Shown: in pieces, positions 43,172 through 50,357 of the stretch
Layout of the letters: each line of letters begins with the position of its first letter
Numbering within the stretch: the stretch's first letter is position 1
Assembly: GCA_937936785.1 (NCBI GenBank)
Contig: CALDDQ010000016.1
Location: 1 to 50,357, forward strand
Source: an uncultured Endomicrobiia bacterium
Lineage (GTDB): Bacteria; Elusimicrobiota; Endomicrobiia; DTEH01
Direction: 5' to 3'
Length of the DNA: 50,357 nt
Program-made: the position numbers and the translations under genes
Notes under the pieces: generated by a model
Told to the model about the DNA's origin: nothing
What the model saw: only the letters and a program-made list of their open reading frames with translations
Databases searched by the model: none

Positions 43172-43189
43172 AAAAACAGATCTGTTTTT
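43172..43189 (-). terminator. palindromic terminator after the HD hydrolase gene
   Basis: AAAAACAGA/TCTGTTTTT is a perfect 18-base palindrome, likely a stem AAAAACA/TGTTTTT with a GATC loop and trailing U-run. It sits between the HD gene and the tRNA gene, both on the minus strand. Confidence 0.6.
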
Positions 43190-43209
43190 ATAAAAACAAT
43201 TATCCAAAC

Positions 43210-44100
43210 TTATCTTATTCTTTTAAGTTTTGCCTTGTACTGTTTTGGATTTGTTTCTAATATTTTTTTAAGATAATTTATTTGTCTTTCAATTGCAATT
43301 TGATATAAATCTTTGTTAATTTTGTACCTTGTTTGAAAATGTACTATAGCAAATCGTTGAACGTTGTGTAGATCTTTTTTTAACCGCACTAAGGTGTTGT
43401 TATAAAAATCTATAGTTTTGGTCAGTAAATCAATTTCAGAATCGTACCCTGTTATATTAGCTTCTTTAAACTCTTTGTGTAAATGAATAAGTTTTTCCAG
43501 ATATGTCCTTGCAGACATTTGTCCAATCAAATCAGAAGTTCCAAGCATAAAACCTAAAATTTTTTCTTCCTCGGAAGAAAACTTTAATTCATCTGTTTTT
43601 AAATCCAATTCTGTGCAATAGATCATTTTTTTCATTGACTCAAAATCTTTTTTTGTAAAATTTAGTTGTGGATAGTATTTTTCTATAAATTTTATGCTAC
43701 GACTTACATGATTTGTTGTATATTTTGCACCTGTACCAACTAAATCGTCTGAAGTTTGGATATAACCTGCATCATGAAATATCGTTGCGACTAAAGAAAG
43801 TTTTGTCAGATGAACATCTAATTTTTTTGTATGTTCTATATTATAACCATCAATTAACCTTGAGATTGCAAGCAAGGCGTCTGTGGTATGTTTTTTATCA
43901 TGAAATTTTGTATTTGCACCACGATATCCCGGAAATTTTCCATCCATTAAATCTATAAAATCGCTAAATGCAAGTCGTACTTGAGCAAAATCGTATATTG
44001 GATAAGAATAAATGAAGTTACATTTTACTTCTTCCAAAACTGCAAATGGGTTGTCCATATCTAACAACTGAGATAATTGAATATCGTCAGATATATACAT
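43210..44100 (-). CDS. HD-domain phosphohydrolase
   Basis: The 296-residue protein has an HD-superfamily metal site: FHDKKHTTDALLA, LVATIFHDAGYI (the HD pair) and the later LGTSDLIGQM Asp. An N-terminal region (1-60) has no known motif, and the C-terminal ~80 residues are helical and basic (QRFAIVHFQTRYKINKDLYQ, then YKAKLKRIR). The core resembles catalytic domains of HD enzymes acting on nucleotides or cyclic nucleotides, such as phosphodiesterases. The substrate cannot be read. It is divergent from gyrA. Confidence 0.78.
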   Translation of the reverse strand: MYISDDIQLSQLLDMDNPFAVLEEVKCNFIYSYPIYDFAQVRLAFSDFIDLMDGKFPGYRGANTKFHDKKHTTDALLAISRLIDGYNIEHTKKLDVHLTKLSLVATIFHDAGYIQTSDDLVGTGAKYTTNHVSRSIKFIEKYYPQLNFTKKDFESMKKMIYCTELDLKTDELKFSSEEEKILGFMLGTSDLIGQMSARTYLEKLIHLHKEFKEANITGYDSEIDLLTKTIDFYNNTLVRLKKDLHNVQRFAIVHFQTRYKINKDLYQIAIERQINYLKKILETNPKQYKAKLKRIR

Positions 44101-44268
44101 AAATTTTAAATAATAACTTTTTTTGTATTATGTTTCTTAATACTCTTAATAATATTACATATATTTGTACTATATTTCAACTGTTTAGTAATTTTTTCCC
44201 AAACCCGTTTTTTGTTAATAAACCACTGTGCCTAATTTTAACCTTATTTAAAAATTAAAACCATATAC

Positions 44269-44298
44269 TTGTTTTTATTGAGAAAATTTTTATATAAT
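44269..44298 (+). promoter_or_regulatory. putative gyrA promoter
   Basis: TTGTTT (44269-44274), an 18-base spacer and a perfect TATAAT (44293-44298) lie 46 bases before the gyrA start. A GAGGGAG ribosome site follows. Confidence 0.6.
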
Positions 44299-44343
44299 AA
44301 CAAACAATTGTAGTATTATTAACTTATTTGAGGGAGTTTTTTT

Positions 44344-46827
44344 ATGACTAAAGAACCAAAAAATACTGATGATATCTTAGAAGATAACCATAGCATTATA
44401 TCACGCGACATTGGCGAAGAAATGCGTACTTCTTACATAGATTATGCTATGAGCGTAATTATTGGTCGTGCATTGCCCGATGTTAGGGACGGACTAAAAC
44501 CTGTCCATAGGCGAATCCTTTATACTATGAAAGAACTTGGACTAAAGCATAACCAACCATATAAAAAGTCCGCACGTGTAGTTGGAGATGTTTTAGGTAA
44601 GTATCATCCTCATGGAGACACTGCAGTGTATGATTCTATGGTTCGTATGGCACAAGATTTTAGTCTACGGTATACTTTAGTAGATGGGCAGGGAAATTTT
44701 GGTTCTATAGACGGTGATCCACCAGCTGCAATGAGATACACTGAAGTACGGCTTGGTCGTGTAGCAGAAGAAATGTTAGAAGATTTGGACAAAGAAACTG
44801 TTTCATTCGTACCTAATTATGATGGCACATTAGAAGAACCTTCCGTATTACCGGGCAAATTTCCTAACATTTTAGTAAACGGTTCAAGCGGTATTGCAGT
44901 TGGTATGGCAACAAACATTCCTACTCATAATTTGACTGAAATATGTGACGGTATAATTGCTACAATTGACAATTCTGACATTACATCTGAAGAATTATTT
45001 CAAATAATAAAAGGTCCTGATTTCCCAACTGCTGGTATAGTGCAAGGTAAAGAAGGTATTAAAGAATATTTAACAACAGGCAGAGGTAGTTTTAAGATCC
45101 GTGCAAAAGCTGATATTGAAGAAATTAAAGGTGGTAAATATTCAATAATTATACGTGAAATTCCGTATCAAGTCAACAAATCAGAGCTTTTAGAACACAT
45201 AGCAGAACTTGTACAAGAAAAAAAGTTGCAGGATATTTCTGATTTAAGGGATGAATCTGACCGAGACGGGGTAAGAATTATAATTGAAGTAAAACGTGAT
45301 GGAAATCCCAATATTGTATTAAACCAATTATACAAACACACCCAGTTAGAAACTTCTTTTGGTGTAATTATGTTAGTTTTAGTCAATGGCAAACCACAGG
45401 TGTTAAACATGCGCGAAATGATACAATGTTACATTGACCATAGAAGAACCATTGTCCGAGCAAGAACTGTTTTTGATTTAAATAAAGCAGAACATAGAGC
45501 TCATATTGTAGAAGCACTAAGAGTAGCAATTGAAAATCTAAACAAAATTATTAAAATTATCCGAGAATCAAAAGATACTGATACCGCAGCTAATAATTTA
45601 ATGGAAGAATTTAAATTTACAAAAGTTCAATCAAATGCTATTCTAGAGATGAAACTTCACCAATTGACCTCTCTGGAACGAAAAAAGTTAGAAAATGAAT
45701 ATCTTGAACTAATTAAAACTATTGAAATGTTAAAATCTATTTTAAGAGACCAGAAAAAAATTGACGGTATTATAAAAGATGAACTTAAAAAATTAAAAGA
45801 ACAGTATGGTGATGCTAGAAAAACAAAAATTATGGCTCGTGTAGAAGATCTTTCAATTGAAGATTTGATCCAGGAAGAAGATGTGGTTGTAAGTTTATCT
45901 CATCAAGGATATGTAAAACGTATTCCGCTAAACATTTATAAATCTCAACGTCGTGGTGGAAAAGGTATAACTGGTGCTACTGTTAAAGAAGAAGATTTTA
46001 TTGAACAAATTTTTATCACAAACACACACTCTTACTTATTACTTTTTACCAATATTGGACGTGTATACTGGACACGTGTATTTGAAATCCCAGAAGGGTC
46101 TCGAATGTCAAAAGGTAAAGCTATAGTAAATTTAATACAATTATCTTCTATTGAAGAAAAAGTTACTGCTTGTGTCGCGGTAGAAAATTTTGAAGATAAA
46201 AATTTATTTTTATTGATGTGTACAAAAAAAGGTGTCATTAAAAGAACATCTCTGCCAGAATACTCTAACCCACGAAAAGGTGGTATTATAGCAATTAATC
46301 TGGATAAAGATGACTGTTTAATAGAAGTTAAAATCTCTGATGGTAAAAAAGAAATTTTAATTGCTACAAATAACGGTTTTGCAATACGGTTTAAAGAAAG
46401 TGATGTAAGGACTATAGGAAGAACAGGGCGTGGAGTTACAGGGATACGTTTTAAATCCAAAGACGATTTTGTTGTTGGAATGGAAGTTTTGGATAAAAAA
46501 GATATTGTTTTAACAGTTTGTGAAAATGGTTATGGGAAAAGAACCGAACTTGATGAATATAGATTACAATCTCGTGGTGGAAAAGGTGTAATAAACATAA
46601 AAACTACAGAAAGAAATGGTAAAGTTGTTGGTATAAAGGTTGCAAACAAAGGTAACGAACTTATGATTATGACAGAACAAGGGATGAGTATTCGTCTCAG
46701 TGTTGATGGAATATCTATTCAAAGTAGAAATACTCAAGGTGTTCGTTTAGTAAAACTTAATGCTGGAGATAAAGTTGCTTCTTTGGCAAACATTATAAAA
46801 GACGATAATAACGAAGATGTTGGATAA
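44344..46827 (+). CDS. gyrA: DNA gyrase subunit A
   Basis: The 827-residue protein opens with the conserved [29 protein letters not shown]. The catalytic tyrosine is in [10 protein letters not shown] (about residue 132). The GyrA-box QRRGGKG is present (residues 535-541), which separates gyrase from topoisomerase IV ParC. The beta-pinwheel repeats of the C-terminal domain follow, with several Y-KR/RGG blocks. With GyrB it introduces negative supercoils. It overlaps the archease gene by 11 bases. gyrB is not in the window. Confidence 0.96.
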   Translation: MTKEPKNTDDILEDNHSIISRDIGEEMRTSYIDYAMSVIIGRALPDVRDGLKPVHRRILYTMKELGLKHNQPYKKSARVVGDVLGKYHPHGDTAVYDSMVRMAQDFSLRYTLVDGQGNFGSIDGDPPAAMRYTEVRLGRVAEEMLEDLDKETVSFVPNYDGTLEEPSVLPGKFPNILVNGSSGIAVGMATNIPTHNLTEICDGIIATIDNSDITSEELFQIIKGPDFPTAGIVQGKEGIKEYLTTGRGSFKIRAKADIEEIKGGKYSIIIREIPYQVNKSELLEHIAELVQEKKLQDISDLRDESDRDGVRIIIEVKRDGNPNIVLNQLYKHTQLETSFGVIMLVLVNGKPQVLNMREMIQCYIDHRRTIVRARTVFDLNKAEHRAHIVEALRVAIENLNKIIKIIRESKDTDTAANNLMEEFKFTKVQSNAILEMKLHQLTSLERKKLENEYLELIKTIEMLKSILRDQKKIDGIIKDELKKLKEQYGDARKTKIMARVEDLSIEDLIQEEDVVVSLSHQGYVKRIPLNIYKSQRRGGKGITGATVKEEDFIEQIFITNTHSYLLLFTNIGRVYWTRVFEIPEGSRMSKGKAIVNLIQLSSIEEKVTACVAVENFEDKNLFLLMCTKKGVIKRTSLPEYSNPRKGGIIAINLDKDDCLIEVKISDGKKEILIATNNGFAIRFKESDVRTIGRTGRGVTGIRFKSKDDFVVGMEVLDKKDIVLTVCENGYGKRTELDEYRLQSRGGKGVINIKTTERNGKVVGIKVANKGNELMIMTEQGMSIRLSVDGISIQSRNTQGVRLVKLNAGDKVASLANIIKDDNNEDVG

Positions 46828-47266
46828 AAAAAAGTTTGAAGTTATAAACCATACTGCAGACATCGGTCTAAAAGTTTTTGGAAAAAATATTTGCCATCTT
46901 TTAGAAAACGCTGCATATGGAATGTATAGTTTATTATGTGATATAAAAAAGATTAGAAATAAACATTTGTTCAAAATAACCTTTTTAGAAAAAAACGATT
47001 TTGAACTTGTTTTAGTAACATTTTTGAATCGGTTGTTATATCATACTTCAACAAAATTTTTTTTGTTTAAAAAATTTATCGTTAAGATAAACCATCTTAG
47101 TAATAAAAAGGATTTTGTTAAGGTAATAGCTGAATGTTATGGTGAGAAATATTGTTCAAAAAAACACGGTCCGTTGATGGAAATCAAAGCTGTAACTTAT
47201 CATAATTTAAAAATTGTAAAGAAAAATAAAAATAATTTTTCAGGAACTGTTTTTTTTGATATATAA
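46817..47266 (+). CDS. archease-family protein
   Basis: The 149-residue protein has the archease signature: an N-terminal [50 protein letters not shown] in the C-terminal half and a final GTVFFDI. The invariant Asp in the HTADIG motif and the late C-terminal Asp, which bind metal in archeases, are present. Archeases activate the RNA ligase RtcB. rtcB is not in the window. It starts 11 bases inside gyrA, so it is translated from the gyrA transcript. Without RtcB nearby the ligase link is inference. Confidence 0.88.
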   Translation: MLDKKKFEVINHTADIGLKVFGKNICHLLENAAYGMYSLLCDIKKIRNKHLFKITFLEKNDFELVLVTFLNRLLYHTSTKFFLFKKFIVKINHLSNKKDFVKVIAECYGEKYCSKKHGPLMEIKAVTYHNLKIVKKNKNNFSGTVFFDI

Positions 47267-47284
47267 TAACAATTTTGGTTTTAT

Positions 47285-47458
47285 TGTGGAAAAACATAAT
47301 TTTTTGTGGATAATTTATTTTATAAAATATTTACAGTATAAATTGTGTGTTCATTGGATAACAAAACACTGATAATAAAAAAATCTTAATCATTATTTAT
47401 ATTTGAATTTATAACTATATTTTTTAACAAGAAATTTTTTGTCCACAAGTGTGGAAAT
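47285..47458. promoter_or_regulatory. cluster of DnaA-box-like sites in an A+T-rich gap
   Basis: The 215-base gap contains TGTGGATAA (47305-47313, the perfect box TTATCCACA on the minus strand). It also has TGTGGAAAA (47285-47293), TTGTCCACA (47439-47447) and TGTGGAAAT (47450-47458), each one or two bases from consensus. The rest is almost pure A/T with T-runs that could unwind. It could be an origin or a DnaA-regulated promoter. That most genes on the left are oriented toward it, not away, speaks against an origin here. Confidence 0.45.
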
Positions 47459-47481
47459 TATATTATTAATAAAAACTTAAT

Positions 47482-49332
47482 ATGATATTATTATTACTTT
47501 TATCATTATCTATATTTATCTTTGGCTTTAGTATTTATACAATAATTAAAGCATCCTCTACCAACAATGTTAATAAATTTCAAATAAAAGATAAAAAAAG
47601 TAAACAACACACAGTAGAAAAAATAAACGAAAATTTGACAATAATCTATGCAACAATAAATGAACAAATAAATGACATAAACCAAAAACTGTTACAAATA
47701 TATGATAAAATCTCTGCCAAGACACAAACAGAGATTATTACTGAAATAGATACTTTAAAAAACAAATTACAACAATTAGATACTAACATTACAATATTAA
47801 AATCTGAAGAAACAAACAAAAAAACGCAACTGTGCAGAGAACTTACAACTATATGGAACGTTTTTTCAAATATAAAACAACTTCTGGAAATTGATTACGA
47901 AAGTTTAACAAAACAACGAGACTACTTAAAACGTGAATTACAAAGGCAGGAAATAGAATATTCTAATTTAACTAAAAATTATAACGATGAAATTACAAAA
48001 TTAAATAATTTAATAGCAGACTTAAAAACAAAATATTCTCAAGATATTTTACACAAACTACAACTTGAAGTAATAGAAAAAACTAAAATATTAGAAAATA
48101 TTGATCATAACTATGTAAACCTTAAGACCAAACTTACAGAAAAAGTTAAATTTTTAGATGAAATGCTGTCAAAAAAATCTTCTGAAATAGAGGGGTGGTT
48201 TAATGATATTAAACAAACTAATGAAAAAGAAATTTTGGAACTAAAATCTTCTGTAGAATCAATGAAACCACAAGTAGAACAATTAAATATTGAACTAAAA
48301 AACACAATTTTGTCAATAAAAAAAGAACAAGTTGAAAAAAAAGAATTAATTAACCAGTTAAATAAAGAATTACAAATTATAAAATCACGCCAGTTTGAGA
48401 TAGAATCTTTAAGGTCAAGAAAAGATTTTTTAGCAAACGAAGTTTTACGGTTAGAAAAAGAATATTCTCAATTACAAATGGAATATAAAGAGTTAACAAC
48501 AAAAAAAGCTGCTGAAATTCAAAATTTAAGAAATCAATGTGAGATAAATTTTGCTAACTTATCAGACAGCTGGTCTGCTAAGGAAAAATTTTATAAAGAA
48601 GAGATACAACGGTTAACAAGAAAAAATTTGATTTTATCTCAACGAAAACAACGGCTGTTAAAAATTGAAAAACAAAAAAAAGAAAATTATAGTTCTGAAC
48701 AAAGGATTTTGGAAGAAAAGTTATTTAAGGCAAAAACAGAGTTTGAAAAACAAAAATTAGGTTTGGAAACTAACATTAGATCAAGTTTAAATAAATTAGA
48801 ATTTTCTGAAAAAGAGTTTAAGAAAAAAATTGAACAATTGAAAACAGATATAAAACATAGGTTGCAAGATTATAATGACAAGATTGTCGAGTTAAAAAAA
48901 CGTAGTGAAATTAGAGAACAAAGAATTAAACGAAGTTTGTTCGAATCTATGAAAAAAAATGATGCTAATATGCAAGAATTAATTTTTCAGATAGAACAGA
49001 AAAATGTCGAGGTAAAAAAACAGTTGAATGAGACAAAATCTTTTGTTTTATCTGAAGAAACAAAGTTGTTATCAAACAAAGAACGGTTAGAATTTTATAA
49101 TCATAGTTTAGATGAGATTATAAAAAATTTTGAAATTACAAAAAATGATATTATGAGTTTAGAAATAGAAATTTCTAAGATTGAAAATAATGTATATGAA
49201 AAGTTCGATGACATATTAAGAAATATTTCTTTTAAAAAACAACTTTTAGCAGAGAAACTGTCTAAACTTTTATCTATGCAGGAAAAATTAATTATAAAAC
49301 AACCAGAAATAAAAACAAGACAAAAAGGGTAA
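47482..49332 (+). CDS. long coiled-coil membrane-anchored protein
   Basis: The 616-residue protein has one N-terminal membrane helix ([23 protein letters not shown]). Nearly 580 residues of Lys/Glu/Leu/Ile-rich heptads follow, a continuous coiled coil with few prolines or glycines. The family is not recognised. Proteins of this shape act as structural rods, chromosome or division-linked tethers, or cytoskeletal elements. It starts 24 bases after the DnaA-box cluster and is followed by yjbQ after 8 bases. Composition alone is a weak guide to function. Confidence 0.75.
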   Translation: MILLLLLSLSIFIFGFSIYTIIKASSTNNVNKFQIKDKKSKQHTVEKINENLTIIYATINEQINDINQKLLQIYDKISAKTQTEIITEIDTLKNKLQQLDTNITILKSEETNKKTQLCRELTTIWNVFSNIKQLLEIDYESLTKQRDYLKRELQRQEIEYSNLTKNYNDEITKLNNLIADLKTKYSQDILHKLQLEVIEKTKILENIDHNYVNLKTKLTEKVKFLDEMLSKKSSEIEGWFNDIKQTNEKEILELKSSVESMKPQVEQLNIELKNTILSIKKEQVEKKELINQLNKELQIIKSRQFEIESLRSRKDFLANEVLRLEKEYSQLQMEYKELTTKKAAEIQNLRNQCEINFANLSDSWSAKEKFYKEEIQRLTRKNLILSQRKQRLLKIEKQKKENYSSEQRILEEKLFKAKTEFEKQKLGLETNIRSSLNKLEFSEKEFKKKIEQLKTDIKHRLQDYNDKIVELKKRSEIREQRIKRSLFESMKKNDANMQELIFQIEQKNVEVKKQLNETKSFVLSEETKLLSNKERLEFYNHSLDEIIKNFEITKNDIMSLEIEISKIENNVYEKFDDILRNISFKKQLLAEKLSKLLSMQEKLIIKQPEIKTRQKG

Positions 49333-49340
49333 TAAAAATT

Positions 49341-49757
49341 ATGAAATCGTCAACACACTATTTAATTTTTAACACAAAAAATGAAATTGAGTTTATTAAC
49401 ATAACAGATAAAATAGAATCTTTAATAATAGAAAGTTGTATTAAAGAAGGTCTGTGTTTAGTTAACGCAATGCATATAACAGCATCAGTTTTTGTAAACG
49501 ATGAAGAGAATGGGTTAAAACAAGATTTCAAAGATTGGTTAGAAAAACTTGTACCAAAAGATCCTTCAAGATATAAACACAATCTTACGGGAGAAGATAA
49601 TGCGCACGCACATCTAAAAAGAACAATTATGGGCCGAGAAGTTGTTTTAGCAATTACAAAAGGTAGGTTAGATTTAGGTCCATGGGAACAAATTTTTTAT
49701 GGCGAGTTTGATGGTAAAAGACCAAAACGTGTTCTGGTAAAAATTATCGGTGAATAA
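49341..49757 (+). CDS. yjbQ: YjbQ (UPF0047) family protein, putative thiamine-phosphate synthase
   Basis: The 138-residue protein has the UPF0047 pattern: [83 protein letters not shown]. The His and Asp/Glu residues that line the putative active site (MHITAS, DNAHAHL, GPWEQ) are all present. Some members have weak thiamine-phosphate synthase activity, which would agree with ThiL elsewhere in the window. It follows the coiled-coil gene by 8 bases. Confidence 0.87.
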   Translation: MKSSTHYLIFNTKNEIEFINITDKIESLIIESCIKEGLCLVNAMHITASVFVNDEENGLKQDFKDWLEKLVPKDPSRYKHNLTGEDNAHAHLKRTIMGREVVLAITKGRLDLGPWEQIFYGEFDGKRPKRVLVKIIGE

Positions 49758-50108
49758 AAAAAATATTTGTATTTGAAACTTGATGATTTAGAAAAAGAAA
49801 TTATTGTTAAAACTGATGAATTTAAAATAGAACAAATGTTAGTGATAATACTGTAAAAATAAAAGTTAAAGATACACAGGAATAATAATTGCAAAAGAAT
49901 ATTTGAAAATAATTTTTGAAAGGTTTTATGTGGTTGAAAATTTATGTCAAGAAGCTATGGTTAGATAGGTCTTAGACTTCCAATTGTTAAATATATAGTG
50001 TATTGCACAATGGAAAATAGAGGTAGAAAGTGTTTTACATGAAGTGTCTGAAGTTTATTGTTAAATCACCAATGTAATATTTTTCTACTAAACTTTCTTA
50101 ACAAACAC
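49758..50108. other. gap with a possible degraded coding fragment
   Basis: After the YjbQ stop a short frame (49767-49856) reads LYLKLDDLEKEIIVKTDEFKIEQMLVIIL, plausible coding debris without start or ribosome site. Nothing else is seen before the promoter at 50109. Confidence 0.35.
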
Positions 50109-50137
50109 TTGACAAAAAGTTTAAAGTTTATTAAAAT
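50109..50137 (+). promoter_or_regulatory. near-consensus sigma70-type promoter at the right edge
   Basis: TTGACA (50109-50114), a 17-base spacer and TAAAAT (50132-50137). It is the best promoter match in the window and drives the leader that follows. Confidence 0.8.
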
Positions 50138-50357
50138 TTAATCTTTGAAATGTAGAATAAAAAAATGATATGGTGAGAAAGTGAAAAAGATTGTTTATAA
50201 AAACATCCACTTTAGAAATAGGTGGCAGGTAGGTGTGTATATAAACACCTTCCTTAATTCCTACTTGATAGTAGGAAATTAAAACAAGAAGTTTTTTAAT
50301 AGCAGAGAAATTAAAATAAGAAAGTTAACAAAAATTATTAAAAAGGAGGACAAAAAA
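50138..50357 (+). promoter_or_regulatory. structured ~220-base leader of a gene beginning just outside the window
   Basis: The leader has a hairpin AGGTGT/ACACCT (50231-50236 with 50245-50250), extended by GG/CC below a mismatch. A second hairpin is TTCCTAC/GTAGGAA (50258-50264 with 50271-50277) with loop TTGATA. Near 50209-50224 a CCAC/GTGG pairing is possible. A 19-20-base near-direct repeat starting GAAATTAAAA occurs at 50275 and 50307. It ends in AAGGAGG at 50342-50348, so a start codon should lie within about ten bases beyond the end. Riboswitch or protein-binding leader is possible; I recognise no known class. Confidence 0.55.

Noticed and set aside
46032-46460. 142-residue minus-strand frame
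   Set aside because: Antisense of the gyrA C-terminal pinwheel domain.
50258-50277. Hexaloop hairpin at the right edge as a second ANTAR target
   Set aside because: Its loop TTGATA lacks A at position 1 and G at position 4, and no matching partner hairpin is present.

Overview
The window is about 50 kb of very A+T-rich bacterial chromosome, densely packed with housekeeping genes, almost all on the + strand. The genes suggest a Gram-negative-type envelope: a MacAB exporter, a lipoprotein, a beta-barrel-like protein and periplasmic/secreted proteins. They also suggest an anaerobic, amino-acid-using metabolism: lysine 2,3-aminomutase, an NfnAB-type pair, a glutamate-synthase-like flavoprotein, GTP-PEP carboxykinase and FeoAB. 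Several genes belong to families also common in archaea (COG2521-type methyltransferase, archease, Cam-type gamma carbonic anhydrase). Decayed insertion sequences, a truncated kinase and genes that have lost start codons point to reductive evolution. The mixture would fit a low-GC candidate-phylum-type bacterium such as Elusimicrobiota/Endomicrobia, but I cannot prove the lineage from sequence alone.

Layout. 0-5.3 kb: end of a MacA-like adaptor, macB, clpB and a small two-helix membrane protein. 5.4-7.6 kb: thiL-tsaE-tsaB. 7.7-9.5 kb: an excisionase-type HTH protein, kamA and a tandem-repeat basic miniprotein. 9.7-15.2 kb: a tight run of methyltransferase, tilS, hpt, ftsH, folE and folP. 15.3-21.6 kb: YgeY-type M20 hydrolase, MpsC-domain protein, a strong terminator, gamma carbonic anhydrase, pckG, an aminotransferase and purC. 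21.6-25.4 kb: a decayed accessory island with IS remnant A, a beta-barrel gene without a normal start, a secreted clan GH-A-like hydrolase, a pfkB pseudogene and a minus-strand coiled-coil remnant. 25.4-31.1 kb: rimO, then nfnA, nfnB and the glutamate-synthase-like gene. 31.1-33 kb: GAF-ANTAR regulator (minus) and IS remnant B. 33-36.8 kb: a Fur-like palindrome, feoAB, a small membrane/zinc-ribbon protein, class II purE and a secreted protein. 36.8-39.4 kb: decayed fragments, two parS sites and mnmG (minus). 39.5-43 kb: CDF and ZIP metal transporters and a FecR-domain plus Ig-like lipoprotein pair bracketed by repeats. 43-50.4 kb: tRNA-Ala(GGC), HD hydrolase, gyrA, archease, a DnaA-box cluster, a long coiled-coil protein, YjbQ and a promoter with a structured leader for a gene starting just past the window.

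Most notable system: between nfnB and the glutamate-synthase-like gene lie two consecutive hairpins, each with a six-base loop carrying A at position 1 and G at position 4. That is the hallmark of an ANTAR-protein RNA target. A GAF-ANTAR regulator is the next gene, convergent with the glutamate-synthase-like gene. This looks like a compact, self-contained RNA-based control unit for nitrogen/redox metabolism. Other notable items are the paired parS sites next to mnmG with a separate DnaA-box cluster about 10 kb away, a near-consensus Fur box before feoAB, and a class II (CO2-using) PurE.
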